NCBI GenBank assembly: GCA_003133245.1
Contig: PKWM01000021.1
Location: forward strand, 62,001-126,000
Reading direction: 5' to 3'
Source: Rhodoferax sp.
Lineage (GTDB): Bacteria > Pseudomonadota > Gammaproteobacteria > Burkholderiales > Burkholderiaceae_C
DNA: 64,000 nt
Shown: positions 18,853-28,641 of the stretch, piece by piece
Layout of the letters: the number at the start of each line of letters is the position of its first letter
How positions within the stretch are numbered: the first letter of the stretch is position 1
Position numbers and translations under genes: made by a program
Notes under the pieces: generated by a model
What the model was told of the DNA's origin: nothing
What the model saw: the letters and a program-made list of their open reading frames with translations, nothing else
Database searches by the model: none

Positions 18853-19031
18853 TCGATTCATGCACCGTCATTGAATTGCCTTTTGATCGGCTACAGGAGA
18901 GGTCCGTCGAGTTGGCTGCCAAGGCAGAAGGTTTATCGATGGAAGATTGGGTATTGAAGGTGGTTCAGGACGAGTTGAACGCCTACCGATTGGAAGAATT
19001 TGATCAGCAACCATTGCAAGACCTAGAATAG
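18849..19031 (+). CDS. 60-residue protein, possibly an orphan antitoxin-like RHH
   Basis: The ATG overlaps the mutase stop (ATGA). The product includes [20 protein letters not shown] and [13 protein letters not shown], which resembles the two helices of a ribbon-helix-helix protein, with an acidic tail. No partner toxin of its own follows; instead the vapBC operator and genes come next. It may be part of the inserted toxin-antitoxin block or a degraded antitoxin. No firm family assignment. Confidence 0.5.
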
Positions 19032-19051
19032 GTACCTATCATTGGTAGGTA
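19028..19051. promoter_or_regulatory. VapB operator candidate
   Basis: The perfect 12-base palindrome ATAGGTACCTAT (19028-19039) overlaps a second inverted repeat, TACCTA-N7-TAGGTA (19033-19051), giving three half-sites of TAGGTA in alternating orientation within 25 bases. It lies 27 bases before the vapB start. Repeated palindromes at this place are what an autoregulating VapBC complex binds. Confidence 0.6.
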
Positions 19052-19077
19052 TTTAATGCTCTTCTTTTGGAGATGAT

Positions 19078-19329
19078 ATGTCAAAGGCGCTTGAGACCGC
19101 AAAAATATTCATGACCGGCCGTAGTCAAGCCGTGCGCCTGCCCAAGAGTTGCCGGTTTGATGGTATCGAAGTTTTTGCCCAGAAAGTTGGCAATACCGTA
19201 GTGCTGACACCGAAGTCCAAGGCGTGGGAAAGCATGTGGACCGCACTGGATGAATTCGATTTTGAGCCGGGCTTCCAGCTTGAGCGTGATCAGGGTGCTG
19301 CGCAACAGCGCGAGGAGTTGTTTCCTTGA
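19078..19329 (+). CDS. vapB: VapB-type antitoxin (AbrB/SpoVT fold)
   Basis: An 83-residue protein reading KIFMTGRSQAVRLPKSCRFD and VFAQKVGNTVVLTPKSKAWE. The G-R-S-Q-A-V-R-L-P motif is the signature of the swapped-hairpin AbrB DNA-binding domain of VapB antitoxins, and the C-terminal tail (DFEPGFQLERDQ) would occupy the toxin active site. It has a good ribosome site (TTTGGAGATG) and overlaps vapC by four bases. It should repress its own operon through the palindromes just upstream. Confidence 0.9.
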   Translation: MSKALETAKIFMTGRSQAVRLPKSCRFDGIEVFAQKVGNTVVLTPKSKAWESMWTALDEFDFEPGFQLERDQGAAQQREELFP

Positions 19330-19724
19330 AATACATGCTTGACACGGACACCTGTATTTACCTCATTGCGCGCAAGTTTCCCCAACTTGAGGCAAAGGCC
19401 AAAAACCAGGCACCGGGTTCCTTGCTGGTTTCTGCCATTACCGCAGCTGAGTTGGCGTTTGGCGTGGCAAAGAGTCAACGTCATGCCCATAACCAGGCCA
19501 TATTGGCGCAATTTTTGGGTGGCATGACGATCCTTCCCTGGCCCGTGCAGGCCATGTGGAACTTTGCAGAATTGAAGCAGCACCTGCAGCTGTTTGGCAA
19601 GCCTATCGGCCCCTACGATATGTTGATCGCAGCGCACGCTATGTTTGAAGATGTGACATTGGTGTCCAACAATGTGCGAGAGTTTGAGCGGGTACAGGGG
19701 CTTAGGTTGGAGAACTGGCTATGA
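19326..19724 (+). CDS. vapC: VapC-type PIN-domain toxin
   Basis: A 132-residue PIN nuclease. It has the first acidic site in MLDTDTCIYL, SAITAAELAFG with the second conserved acid, and GPYDMLIAAHA with the third, followed by LVSNNVREFERV. This is a complete Mg-dependent RNase active site, so the toxin is probably functional. The start is a TTG that overlaps the vapB stop (TTGA); an in-frame ATG lies three codons later. The module is wedged between the methylmalonyl-CoA mutase and meaB genes. Confidence 0.9.
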   Translation: MKYMLDTDTCIYLIARKFPQLEAKAKNQAPGSLLVSAITAAELAFGVAKSQRHAHNQAILAQFLGGMTILPWPVQAMWNFAELKQHLQLFGKPIGPYDMLIAAHAMFEDVTLVSNNVREFERVQGLRLENWL

Positions 19725-19752
19725 GGTTCGGACACATAAAAAGGATTGAGCA

Positions 19753-19974
19753 ATGAGCACCGCTTCCGCATCCAAGCAGAAGGCCACGCAATCAGAGTTT
19801 GTCAGGTGGTTTGGGCCTTTGTTGCAGGCACTGCGTGATTTGGGTGGGTCAGCATCCCCGCGCGGAGCGCTAGACGGTGAAAAATTTTTCGAAATGTTCA
19901 AACGTTATGAGCTTGGACTAAAGCCGCGAACCGTCTATGACATCGATGTTTCATTTTTTGAACAGTTTGAGTGA
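19753..19974 (+). pseudogene. internally deleted mrr restriction gene remnant
   Basis: The 73-residue ORF joins two pieces of an Mrr-type protein. Residues about 12-38 (SEFVRWFGPLLQALRDLGGS) match the N-terminal winged-helix domain, and residues about 41-73 (DGEKFFEMFKRYELGLKPRT, then VYDIDVSFFEQFE) match the extreme C-terminus of Mrr. The whole nuclease domain in between, roughly 200 or more residues, is missing. The reading frame is kept across the join, so a small protein could still be made, but it lacks the catalytic D-x-K/Q-x-K site. The comparison is from memory of the family. Confidence 0.7.
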
Positions 19975-19983
19975 AGGCTGAAA

Positions 19984-21009
19984 TTGTTTAAGGTTCAGGA
20001 TTTCTTGCAGGGGATCGTAAGCGGACATTCGGTAGAGCAGCGCCGCGCCATTGCCAAAGCCATCACGCTGCTCGAATCGACCCGCACCAACCACCGTGCG
20101 CAGGCCGATGAGCTGCTTACGGCGTTGTTGCCCCACACTGGCAAATCTTTTCGCATCGGGATCAGCGGCGTGCCGGGTGTGGGTAAATCGACTTTCATTG
20201 AGGTACTGGGCCTGTACCTGATAGCCCAGGGCCACCGCGTAGCGGTGCTCACCATCGACCCCTCCAGCAGCGTGTCGGGCGGCTCGATTCTGGGCGACAA
20301 AACGCGCATGGAAAAACTTTCGGTACATGAGAATGCCTATATCCGCCCCAGTCCCAGCAGTGGCACCTTGGGCGGCGTGGCGGAAAAAACGCGCGAGGCG
20401 ATGCTGGTCTGCGAGGCAGCGGGCTACGACGTAGTGCTGGTCGAAACCGTGGGTGTTGGCCAAAGCGAGACGGCAGTGGCCAACATGACCGATATGTTTG
20501 TGCTGATGCAACTGCCCAACGCCGGTGACGATCTGCAGGCCATCAAAAAAGGCGTCATGGAGCTGGCTGATCTGGTGTTGATCAACAAGGCCGACATTGA
20601 TACTGAGGCCGCCATGCGGGCGCAGTTACAGATCACTTCGTCTTTGCGCATGCTCGGCTTGCACGGCTATCCGGAACCCGCCCAACACGATGAAAAAATA
20701 TGGCGCCCACAGGTGATGCAAATCAGCGCGCTACAGGGGCAGGGTGTCGATACGTTCTGGGCAACCGTATTGCAGTTCAAAACATCGCAAGTCGAGAACG
20801 GAAAGTTCATGGCGCGTCGCCAGCAACAAGCGCTAGCCTGGATGTGGGAGCGTATTGATGCGGGATTGAAGCAAGGGTTTCGTCAGCACGACCAAGTCAG
20901 AGTGTTACTGCCGCAACTCGTCCAGGCGGTGCAAGACGGACGGGTAGCGGCCTCCACTGCAGCCAGACATTTATTGAACGCCTATCAACCAGATCCTAAT
21001 GCCGATTAG
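19984..21009 (+). CDS. meaB: MeaB/ArgK-type G-protein chaperone of methylmalonyl-CoA mutase
   Basis: A 341-residue GTPase that protects and reloads adenosylcobalamin in methylmalonyl-CoA mutase. It shows the P-loop GVPGVGKST (62-70), DPSSSVSGGSILGDKTRM (the switch region typical of MeaB), ETVGVGQSE (switch II/G3) and NKAD (G4). The start appears to be TTG at 19984, as no ATG is placed sensibly. It is separated from its client gene by the vapBC/mrr insertion, but follows on the same strand and precedes pccB. Confidence 0.95.
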   Translation: MFKVQDFLQGIVSGHSVEQRRAIAKAITLLESTRTNHRAQADELLTALLPHTGKSFRIGISGVPGVGKSTFIEVLGLYLIAQGHRVAVLTIDPSSSVSGGSILGDKTRMEKLSVHENAYIRPSPSSGTLGGVAEKTREAMLVCEAAGYDVVLVETVGVGQSETAVANMTDMFVLMQLPNAGDDLQAIKKGVMELADLVLINKADIDTEAAMRAQLQITSSLRMLGLHGYPEPAQHDEKIWRPQVMQISALQGQGVDTFWATVLQFKTSQVENGKFMARRQQQALAWMWERIDAGLKQGFRQHDQVRVLLPQLVQAVQDGRVAASTAARHLLNAYQPDPNAD

Positions 21010-21043
21010 GCCGGACCTGGGATGACAAAAACTGGAGAAAACC

Positions 21044-22576
21044 ATGCACGACATTCTTGAACAACTCGAAGCCAAGCGCGAACTCGCGCGTTTGGGTGGT
21101 GGTCCAAAACGCATCGATGCGCAACACAAGAAGGGCAAACTGACGGCGCGCGAGCGCCTTGAACTCCTGCTCGACGAGGGTACCTTTGAAGAGTGGGACA
21201 TGTTCGTGGAACACCGTTGCATCGATTTCGGCATGCAGGATCAGAAGATTCCAGGCGATGGCGTCGTGACCGGCTACGGCATGATTAGTGGCCGCCTGGT
21301 GTTTGTCTTCAGCCAGGACTTCACCGTGTTTGGGGGCGCCCTGTCTGAGGCCCACGCCGAGAAAATCTGCAAGATCATGGACCAGGCGATGAAGGTCGGC
21401 GCGCCGGTCATTGGCTTGAATGATTCGGGCGGTGCCCGTATCCAGGAAGGCGTGGCATCCTTGGGCGGTTATGCCGATGTGTTCCAGCGCAATGTCATGG
21501 CCAGCGGCGTGGTGCCGCAGATCAGCCTGATCATGGGGCCGTGTGCGGGCGGTGCCGTGTATTCACCGGCCATGACCGACTTCATTTTCATGGTCAAAGA
21601 CAGTTCCTATATGTTCGTCACCGGTCCTGAAGTAGTGAAGACGGTGACGCATGAGGAAGTGACAGCCGAAGAACTCGGCGGTGCGGTGTCGCACACCACC
21701 AGGAGCGGTGTGGCCGATCTGGCGTTTGAGAACGATGTGGAGGCGCTCTTGATGCTGCGCCGTCTGTACAACTATTTGCCGCTCAACAACCGCGAAAAAG
21801 CGCCGGTGCGTCGCAGTGGCGACCCAGCTGACCGCATGGAACCGAGCCTGGACACGCTGGTGCCCGACAACGCCAACAAGCCTTACGACATGAAGGAGTT
21901 GATCGTCAAAACCGTCGATGACGGTGATTTCTTTGAGCTTCAACCTGAGTACGCCAAGAACATCCTGATCGGCTTTGGTCGCATGGAAGGGCAAACCGTG
22001 GGCATTGTGGCGAACCAGCCGCTGGTGCTGGCTGGTTGCCTGGACATCAAGAGCTCGACCAAGGCGGCGCGCTTTGTGCGGTTTTGCGACGCCTTCAATA
22101 TTCCCGTGATTACCTTTGTCGATGTGCCCGGTTTCATGCCCGGCACCGCGCAGGAGTATGGCGGCATCATCAAGCACGGTGCCAAGCTGCTCTACGCTTT
22201 TGCCGAATGCACGGTACCGAAAATCACCGTCATCACGCGCAAGGCCTACGGCGGTGCTTATGACGTGATGAGTTCCAAGCACCTGCGCGGCGATGTCAAC
22301 TTTGCCTGGCCCAACGCCGAGATTGCGGTGATGGGGGCCAAGGGCGCGGTGGAAATCATTTTCCGCGAAGACAAAGGTGACCCGGCCAAGCTCGCCGCCA
22401 AGGAGGCCGAGTACAAAGCGCGCTTTGCCAACCCGTTTGTGGCCGGTGCGCGCGGCTTTATTGACGATGTGATCCTGCCGCACGAGACGCGCAAACGCAT
22501 TTGCCGCAGTCTGGTGATGCTGCGCGACAAGAAGCTGGAAAACCCGTGGCGCAAGCACGGCAATATTCCGCTGTAA
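21044..22576 (+). CDS. pccB: propionyl-CoA carboxylase, carboxyltransferase (beta) subunit
   Basis: A 510-residue carboxyltransferase that moves the carboxyl group from biotin to propionyl-CoA. It has the two crotonase-fold halves: the N-terminal with [19 protein letters not shown] and [19 protein letters not shown], and the C-terminal with [20 protein letters not shown] and [10 protein letters not shown], which form the biotin and CoA sites. A GGAG-type ribosome site precedes the ATG. Together with pccA downstream it makes methylmalonyl-CoA for the mutase upstream. A 388-base gap with repeats separates it from pccA. Confidence 0.95.
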   Translation: MHDILEQLEAKRELARLGGGPKRIDAQHKKGKLTARERLELLLDEGTFEEWDMFVEHRCIDFGMQDQKIPGDGVVTGYGMISGRLVFVFSQDFTVFGGALSEAHAEKICKIMDQAMKVGAPVIGLNDSGGARIQEGVASLGGYADVFQRNVMASGVVPQISLIMGPCAGGAVYSPAMTDFIFMVKDSSYMFVTGPEVVKTVTHEEVTAEELGGAVSHTTRSGVADLAFENDVEALLMLRRLYNYLPLNNREKAPVRRSGDPADRMEPSLDTLVPDNANKPYDMKELIVKTVDDGDFFELQPEYAKNILIGFGRMEGQTVGIVANQPLVLAGCLDIKSSTKAARFVRFCDAFNIPVITFVDVPGFMPGTAQEYGGIIKHGAKLLYAFAECTVPKITVITRKAYGGAYDVMSSKHLRGDVNFAWPNAEIAVMGAKGAVEIIFREDKGDPAKLAAKEAEYKARFANPFVAGARGFIDDVILPHETRKRICRSLVMLRDKKLENPWRKHGNIPL

Positions 22577-22607
22577 CTCGTGTTGAAGTTTGATATGAAG
22601 TTGTTTT

Positions 22608-22895
22608 GCGCGGGCTCAGGCTGCCCGGGTGCTCTGCTTCGTGTCCCCCGCCCTGACGGGCTCCTCCTTTACCTACGCAGAACACCCAGACAACCTGATC
22701 CCGGTGATTTGGTATTCGAGTTCAAAAATCAAGTCAACACTTATGAGCAGCAGGGTGGGAGTACATGCCATAGTGAGGTAGAGGAGGAGCCCGAAGGGCG
22801 GGGGACACGAACGACGGCGTGTACTCCCACCCGGCTGCGGAGCCGGAAAACGCTGCTGCTCATGTCAAAGGAGCGGCGACTTCGCGCGGGCTCAG
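22608..22895. repeat. pair of inverted palindromic repeats flanked by a 12-base direct repeat
   Basis: The gap between pccB and pccA has no gene. GCGCGGGCTCAG occurs at 22608-22619 and again at 22884-22895. Between them are two hairpin units in opposite orientation that share a core (GAGGAGCCCG...AGGGCGGGGGACACG). Unit one, 22627-22687, is closed by GGGTGCTCTGC/GCAGAACACCC. Unit two, 22753-22832, is closed by a perfect 13-base arm GGGTGGGAGTACA/TGTACTCCCACCC and an outer arm ATGAGCAGCAG (22743) with CTGCTGCTCAT (22853). The closing stems differ in sequence but both pair. This looks like a dispersed palindromic element or a structured RNA. Confidence 0.7.
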
Positions 22896-22964
22896 AAGAA
22901 GACCTTGGAGCACCGTCAATAAGACAGACCTAGTACCACGACCGAATAATGTTAAGAGAGCACT

Positions 22965-25019
22965 ATGTTTACAAAAATTCTGATTGCCAATCGCGGTGAA
23001 ATTGCTTGTCGTGTCATCATCACGGCCAAAAAAATGGGCATCAAAACGGTTGCCGTTTATTCCGACGCCGACAAGGATGCGCGCCATGTGCTGCTGGCCG
23101 ATGAAGCCGTCAACATCGGTCCGGCACCGAGCCGCGAGAGCTACTTGGTGGCCGACAAGATCATTGCGGCCTGCAAACAAACCGGAGCGCAGGCCTTGCA
23201 CCCCGGTTACGGCTTCCTGAGTGAGAACGCCAGTTTTGCCAAGCGGGTCGAAGAAGAAGGCATTGTCTTCATCGGCCCCAAGCACTATTCCATGGCCGCC
23301 ATGGGTGACAAGATCGAATCCAAAAAACTCGCCGGGGCCGCCGGGGTGAATTGCATCCCCGGTGTCAACAGTGCGATCGAGTCCGCCGAGCGTGCCGTCG
23401 AGGTTGCCCAAGGCGTTGGTTACCCGGTCATGATCAAGGCCAGTGCCGGCGGCGGCGGCAAGGGTCTGCGCGTGGCCTACAACGACAAGGAGGCGTTTGA
23501 GGGCTATACCAGTTGCCGCAATGAAGCGCGCAACAGTTTTGGCGATGACCGCGTGTTTGTCGAGAAATACGTGGAAGAGCCACGCCACATTGAAATCCAG
23601 TTGATTGGCGACAGCCAGGGCAATGTAATTTATCTCAATGAGCGCGAATGTTCACTGCAGCGGCGCCACCAGAAAGTGCTGGAAGAAGCACCCTCATCCT
23701 TCATCAGCGAGGCCACGCGCAAAGCCATGGGCGAGCAGGCCGTGGCCTTGGCCAAGGCGGTGAAGTACCAAAGCGCCGGTACGGTGGAGTTTGTAGTCGG
23801 CAAGGACCAGAGCTTTTATTTTCTGGAGATGAACACCCGGCTTCAGGTGGAGCACCCGGTGACCGAGTGCATCACCGGCCTGGACCTGGTCGAGCTGATG
23901 ATCCGCGTTGCGGCCGGCGAGGCATTGCCGTTGACGCAAGCCGATGTGAAGCGCGACGGCTGGGCGATCGAGTGCCGCATCAACGCCGAGGATCCGTTTC
24001 GCAACTTTTTGCCTTCCACCGGGCGCCTGGTGCGCTTTCAGCCACCGGTTGAGACCATGTTTGCATCCGACACCCGGCATTGGCATGGGGTGCGGGTCGA
24101 TACCGGTGTGCAGGACGGCGGTGAAATCCCGATGTATTACGACTCGATGATCGCCAAGCTGATCGTGCACGGCAAAGATCGGTTGGATGCGATCGGCAAG
24201 ATGCGCGAAGCGCTGAACGGCTTCATCATCCGCGGTGTCAGCAGCAGCATTCCGTTTCAGGCCGCTTTGTTGGTGCATCCCAAGTTTGTCGCGGGCGACT
24301 TCAACACCGGTTTTATTGCCGAGCACTATAGCCAGGGCTTTCGCGCCGAAGACGTGCCGCATGAAGACGCCAATTTGCTGATTGCACTGGTTACCTTTGT
24401 CAACCGCAAGTATCTCCAGCGTGCTACCGCGCTCAGCGGTCAGATGGAAGGCCATGAGCTTGCGGTGGGCACTGACTTTGTGGTGCTGATCCTGGGCCAG
24501 CAGGGAGCCACTACTGAAAGACCTGTGACGGTGACAAATTTTGACGTGGCAACCGGCTCCAGCACCATCAGGGTTGGTACCAAGAGCTACCAGATCTGCA
24601 GTAATTACCACTTGGGCGAAGTGCGCATAGAAGGCACTTGCAACGACAAAGCATTCACTGCTCAGGTTGAGCGTGGTGGCTTGGGCTGCAAGAACCCGTT
24701 GGCGCTGCGGGTCTCGCACAATGGTACGCAAATTGACGCACTGGTGCTCTCGCAACGAGCCACCGAGTTGTACGCCTTGATGCCCTACAAGGCAGCGCCG
24801 GATATGAGCCGCTATGTGCTCTCGCCGATGCCGGGCTTGCTGGTGGACGTGGCTGTTCAAGTGGGCCAGAAGGTGCTGGCCGGTGAACGTGTCGCGGTGA
24901 TCGAGGCCATGAAGATGGAAAACGTATTGTTCGCCGCCGCCGATGGCGTGGTCAAATCGATTGCAGCGAGCAAGGGCGAGTCCCTGACCGTAGATCAAAT
25001 CATTGTGGAGTTTGTGTAA
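22965..25019 (+). CDS. pccA: propionyl-CoA carboxylase, biotin carboxylase/BCCP (alpha) subunit
   Basis: A 684-residue protein. The N-terminal biotin carboxylase has [14 protein letters not shown], the ATP-grasp glycine loop [13 protein letters not shown], and [15 protein letters not shown] linker (the BT-type domain) follows, and the C-terminal biotin carrier domain has VIEAMKMEN, where K650 carries biotin. It uses ATP and bicarbonate to carboxylate biotin for PccB. The 3' end overlaps bioB by one base (TAATG), so carboxylase and biotin-making enzyme are translationally coupled. Confidence 0.96.
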   Translation: MFTKILIANRGEIACRVIITAKKMGIKTVAVYSDADKDARHVLLADEAVNIGPAPSRESYLVADKIIAACKQTGAQALHPGYGFLSENASFAKRVEEEGIVFIGPKHYSMAAMGDKIESKKLAGAAGVNCIPGVNSAIESAERAVEVAQGVGYPVMIKASAGGGGKGLRVAYNDKEAFEGYTSCRNEARNSFGDDRVFVEKYVEEPRHIEIQLIGDSQGNVIYLNERECSLQRRHQKVLEEAPSSFISEATRKAMGEQAVALAKAVKYQSAGTVEFVVGKDQSFYFLEMNTRLQVEHPVTECITGLDLVELMIRVAAGEALPLTQADVKRDGWAIECRINAEDPFRNFLPSTGRLVRFQPPVETMFASDTRHWHGVRVDTGVQDGGEIPMYYDSMIAKLIVHGKDRLDAIGKMREALNGFIIRGVSSSIPFQAALLVHPKFVAGDFNTGFIAEHYSQGFRAEDVPHEDANLLIALVTFVNRKYLQRATALSGQMEGHELAVGTDFVVLILGQQGATTERPVTVTNFDVATGSSTIRVGTKSYQICSNYHLGEVRIEGTCNDKAFTAQVERGGLGCKNPLALRVSHNGTQIDALVLSQRATELYALMPYKAAPDMSRYVLSPMPGLLVDVAVQVGQKVLAGERVAVIEAMKMENVLFAAADGVVKSIAASKGESLTVDQIIVEFV

Positions 25020-26083
25020 TGACCAAGACCTCTTTTCCCGCTGAGCAAGCTGCATCGCAGGCGATTACCCTGCATCAGCCCGCTAAAGCGGCGGTCGGCG
25101 GGCCCTGGACGGTGGAAACCGTGCAGGAATTGCTGGAACGACCTTTGATGGATTTGCTGTTTCAGGCGCAAACCGTGCATCGTCAGCATTTCCCGGAGGG
25201 AGACATCGAACTGGCCACACTGCTGTCGGTCAAAACGGGAGGTTGCTCTGAAAACTGCGGCTACTGCCCGCAGGCGGCGGAGTACGACACTGGCGTCACG
25301 ACCAGCAAACTCATGGGCGTGGACGAGGTGGTGCGCGCTGCGCAGGCAGCCAAGGATGCGGGCGCCACGCGTTTTTGCATGGGTGCCGCCTGGCGTGCGC
25401 TCAAGGACCGCGATGTGGAGAAGGTGGCCGAGCTGGTCGAGGCCGTCAAGGGTCTGGGCCTGCAAACCTGTGCCACGCTGGGCATGCTGGAAGTGCATCA
25501 AGCCCAGCAGCTCAAGGCCGCTGGGCTTGACTACTACAACCACAACCTTGACACCGCTCCCGAGTATTACAAGGAAGTTGTGGACACCCGTACCTACCAG
25601 GACCGGCTCGACACCCTGGCCCATGTGCGCAGCGCAGGCATCAACGTATGTTGTGGCGGCATTGTGGGCATGGGGGAGACGATGGTGCATCGCGCCGGGT
25701 TGATCGTCCAACTAGCCAACCTTAACCCCTACCCTGAGTCGGTGCCCATCAACAGCCTGGTGCGCGTGCCGGGGACGCCACTGGCAGATGTCGCGCCCAT
25801 CGATCCGCTTGACTTTGTGCGCATCATCGCCGTGGCCCGTATCACCATGCCGCGCGCGCGGGTGCGCCTGTCGGCAGGGCGCCAGCAGCTTGGAGAGGCG
25901 GTGCAGGCGCTGTGTTTCCTGGCTGGCGCTAATTCTATTTTTTATGGTGACAAGCTGTTGATTACCGGCAATCCTGATACCGACGCCGATAGGCGTTTGC
26001 TGCGCAAACTGGGCCTCAAGGTCCATCAAAACGAACACCACTTCAGTCATCATCATGGCGCAACCGAGGAAGTCTGCGCATGA
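25019..26083 (+). CDS. bioB: biotin synthase
   Basis: A 354-residue radical-SAM enzyme that inserts sulfur into dethiobiotin. The radical SAM cysteines are in [13 protein letters not shown] (C76, C80, C83), with the later conserved [13 protein letters not shown] and [19 protein letters not shown]-like segment ([20 protein letters not shown]), which supplies the Arg ligand of the second cluster, and FYGDKLLIT near the end. The other bio genes are not in the window. The start codon overlaps the pccA stop, and the gene ends in a four-base overlap with the epimerase candidate. Placement in a biotin-carboxylase operon suggests supply matched to demand. Confidence 0.95.
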   Translation: MTKTSFPAEQAASQAITLHQPAKAAVGGPWTVETVQELLERPLMDLLFQAQTVHRQHFPEGDIELATLLSVKTGGCSENCGYCPQAAEYDTGVTTSKLMGVDEVVRAAQAAKDAGATRFCMGAAWRALKDRDVEKVAELVEAVKGLGLQTCATLGMLEVHQAQQLKAAGLDYYNHNLDTAPEYYKEVVDTRTYQDRLDTLAHVRSAGINVCCGGIVGMGETMVHRAGLIVQLANLNPYPESVPINSLVRVPGTPLADVAPIDPLDFVRIIAVARITMPRARVRLSAGRQQLGEAVQALCFLAGANSIFYGDKLLITGNPDTDADRRLLRKLGLKVHQNEHHFSHHHGATEEVCA

Positions 26084-26580
26084 GTGTCGCGTCTACCGTT
26101 AGCCGTCCGTTCAAGGTACTGGGCATTCAGCACATTGCCATCGGCGCTGCTGACAAATCCAGGCTGAAAAAGCTCTGGGTTGAGATGCTGGGTCTGGAGG
26201 CCACGGGCAATTTCAGGAGTGAGCGCGAAAATGTCGATGAAGACATTTGCACTATTGGCAGCGGGGCCTTCAAAGTGGAAGTTGATTTGATGCAGCCGGT
26301 GGATGTTGACAAAAAGCCAGCCGTGCATATTCCGCCGCTCAATCACGTGGGTTTGTGGCTCGATGATTTGCCAGCCGCTCGGGAGTGGCTGTTGGCGCGC
26401 GGCGTGCGCTTTGCGCCGGGCGGTATCCGCAAGGGAGCGGCCGGATTTGATATCTGTTTTGTGCATCCGAAAGGAAACGATGAATTTCCGATTGCCGGCG
26501 AGGGGGTTCTGATCGAGTTGGTTCAAGCGCCAGCGGAAGTGATTGCCGCCTTTGGCAAGCTTGCTCAGTGCTCGTTTTGA
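26080..26580 (+). CDS. VOC-fold protein, probable methylmalonyl-CoA epimerase
   Basis: A 166-residue vicinal-oxygen-chelate protein with two beta-alpha-beta modules. Metal ligands fit the epimerase pattern: QHIAIGAAD (His), [10 protein letters not shown] (His) and VLIELVQAP (Glu). The epimerase converts (S)- to (R)-methylmalonyl-CoA, the one step otherwise missing between PccAB and the mutase, so the operon context strongly supports the call. The start overlaps bioB by four bases. Sequence alone would only allow 'VOC family protein'. Confidence 0.75.
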   Translation: MSVASTVSRPFKVLGIQHIAIGAADKSRLKKLWVEMLGLEATGNFRSERENVDEDICTIGSGAFKVEVDLMQPVDVDKKPAVHIPPLNHVGLWLDDLPAAREWLLARGVRFAPGGIRKGAAGFDICFVHPKGNDEFPIAGEGVLIELVQAPAEVIAAFGKLAQCSF

Positions 26581-26754
26581 GTCCAAGCGGTGCAGACCGT
26601 CGGGGGACAGTTTGCGTTGGGTCAAGGCGGCAATGATTTGGCACGTTTTTGACCCTTTCCCTATGCCCCGCAAGGTCTTTTGGCGAGCAGCCCGGTGTAA
26701 ACTCGCACCCCTCAAAGCCACTTGCGCGGTGCAATGACGCTACAGGAGAGACAC

Positions 26755-28587
26755 TTGCAAGCTACCAACGTAACCAATCCAGCTTATTACCATAAAGTTG
26801 TCGATTGCCAATGGGCCTGTCCGGCCCACACACCGGTTCCAGAATACATTCGCCTGATCGGTCAGGGTCGCTATAGCGATGCCTATATGATCAATTGGGT
26901 CTCAAACGTATTTCCAGGTATTTTGGGGCGCACCTGTGATCGACCCTGTGAGCCCGCTTGCCGACGCGGCCGGGTCGAAGAAAACAATACCGGAAAACCG
27001 GAACCGGTGGCGATTTGCCGCCTCAAGCGGGTTGCCGCAGATAACAAAGGCGATGTCAAGGCGCGCATGCCAAAAGTAGCAGCACCCAACGGCAAACGCA
27101 TTGTCTGTGTGGGTGCGGGGCCGGCCTCGTTGACAGTGGCGCGCGATCTGGTGCCGTTGGGTTACGAAGTGACGGTTTTTGAAGGCGAAGCCAAAGCAGG
27201 CGGTTTCATGCGCCAGCAAATTCCGCATTTCCGCTTGCCCGAGGAGGTGATTGACGAAGAAACCGGCTACATCCTTGACCTAGGCGTGAAGTTCAAGAAC
27301 AAGCAGCGTGTTGAGTCGATGAAAGAGCTGATGGAGCAAGGCTACGACGCAGTTTTTGTGGGTTGCGGTGCCCCGCGCGGCCGGGTGCTGGATTTACCGG
27401 GTGGCAAAAAGGCCAGCGCCAATATCCACATTGGTATTGACTGGCTGGCATCGGTTTCGTTTGGCCATGTCACCAAAGTCGGCAAGCGCGTGATCGTTTT
27501 GGGAGGTGGCAATACGGCCATGGATTGCTGCCGCTCAGCGCGGCGTCTGGGCGGCGAGGATGTCAAGGTGATTGTGCGCAGCGGCTATGAGGAAATGAAA
27601 GCCTCGCCGTGGGAAAAGGAAGACGCCCAGCATGAGGGCATCCCGATCATCAATTACCACGTTCCCAAATGCTTCAACCACAAAGACGGCCAGCTTACGG
27701 GCATGACGTTCGAGGTGGTGAGCGCGGTCTATGACGAAAAGGGCAAGCGCACCTTGCTACCCACCGGCGTGCCGGACGTAATTTTTGAATGCGACACGGT
27801 GTTGGTGGCGGTCGGGCAAGAAAACTCGTTCCCCTGGATTGAGCGAGACTGCGGTATAGAGTTTGACCGCTGGGGTTTGCCGGTGCTGGGCAAAGATACG
27901 TTTCAATCTTCCATTCCCCGTGTTTTCTTTGGCGGTGATGCTGCCTATGGCCCCAAGAACATCATTACGGCGGTGGCGCATGGCCACGAGGCGGCAGTTT
28001 CCATCGATCGCTTCATCAACGGTGAAGATGTTGCGGTGCGTCCGGCACCGCTGACCCAGATGATGTCCCAGAAAATGGGCATTCATGAGTGGAGCTATCA
28101 CAACGATGTCTCGAATGATGTGCGTTTCAAAGTGCCATGGGCCAAGGCGGAGGTGGCGCTGGCCAGCATTCGGGTCGAGGTGGAACTCGGCTTTGATGCG
28201 GGCACCGCTTTCAAGGAAGCCAGTCGCTGCCTGAATTGCGACGTGCAGACGGTGTTCAACCGTGACACCTGCATTGAGTGCGATGCTTGCACTGATGTCT
28301 GCCCGATGGATTGCATTACTTTCACCAGCAATGGCGACGAAACTGATTTGCGCTCCCGGCTCAATGCCCCGGCGCACCACGCAGCGCAGGACCTGCTGGT
28401 CTCGGGGGAGCTCAAAACCGGGCGCATCATGGTCAAGGACGAAGACGTTTGTTTGCACTGCGGTTTGTGTGCTGAGCGTTGTCCCACCGGCGCCTGGGAT
28501 ATGCAGAAATTCTTGCTCAACACGACCGTGGCTGGGACAGGCTGCCGTGACAAACAAAAAGTTCATCATGAAGCTTTGGGGGTCTGA
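26755..28587 (+). CDS. GltD-like FAD/NAD(P)-dependent oxidoreductase with 4Fe-4S domains
   Basis: A protein of about 610 residues. The N-terminal part carries cysteine motifs CQWACPAHTPVPEY and GRTCDRPCEPACRRGR, as in the FeS domain of glutamate synthase small subunit-like proteins. Then come an FAD-binding loop VGAGPASLTVARDL and an NAD(P)-binding loop VLGGGNTAMDCCRSARRLGG. The C-terminus has a two-cluster ferredoxin domain (CIECDACTDVCPMDC and CLHCGLCAERCP). An AGGAG six bases before the TTG at 26755 argues for that start; an ATG at 26734 is the alternative. With the next two genes it would pass electrons between a 2-oxoacid oxidoreductase and NAD(P). Confidence 0.85.
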   Translation: MQATNVTNPAYYHKVVDCQWACPAHTPVPEYIRLIGQGRYSDAYMINWVSNVFPGILGRTCDRPCEPACRRGRVEENNTGKPEPVAICRLKRVAADNKGDVKARMPKVAAPNGKRIVCVGAGPASLTVARDLVPLGYEVTVFEGEAKAGGFMRQQIPHFRLPEEVIDEETGYILDLGVKFKNKQRVESMKELMEQGYDAVFVGCGAPRGRVLDLPGGKKASANIHIGIDWLASVSFGHVTKVGKRVIVLGGGNTAMDCCRSARRLGGEDVKVIVRSGYEEMKASPWEKEDAQHEGIPIINYHVPKCFNHKDGQLTGMTFEVVSAVYDEKGKRTLLPTGVPDVIFECDTVLVAVGQENSFPWIERDCGIEFDRWGLPVLGKDTFQSSIPRVFFGGDAAYGPKNIITAVAHGHEAAVSIDRFINGEDVAVRPAPLTQMMSQKMGIHEWSYHNDVSNDVRFKVPWAKAEVALASIRVEVELGFDAGTAFKEASRCLNCDVQTVFNRDTCIECDACTDVCPMDCITFTSNGDETDLRSRLNAPAHHAAQDLLVSGELKTGRIMVKDEDVCLHCGLCAERCPTGAWDMQKFLLNTTVAGTGCRDKQKVHHEALGV

Positions 28588-28641
28588 CTCTGGCGACGCA
28601 TCAGCGAACTCGCCCTGTCCCCAACCAATTAGGAATTAAGC

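Noticed and set aside
22580-22933. 117-residue ORF between pccB and pccA
   Set aside because: It runs through both hairpin repeats, has no recognisable domain, and its sequence is explained by the palindromic elements.
23694-25055. 453-residue minus-strand ORF opposite pccA
   Set aside because: It lies antisense to an unambiguous biotin carboxylase and its translation has no recognisable fold.
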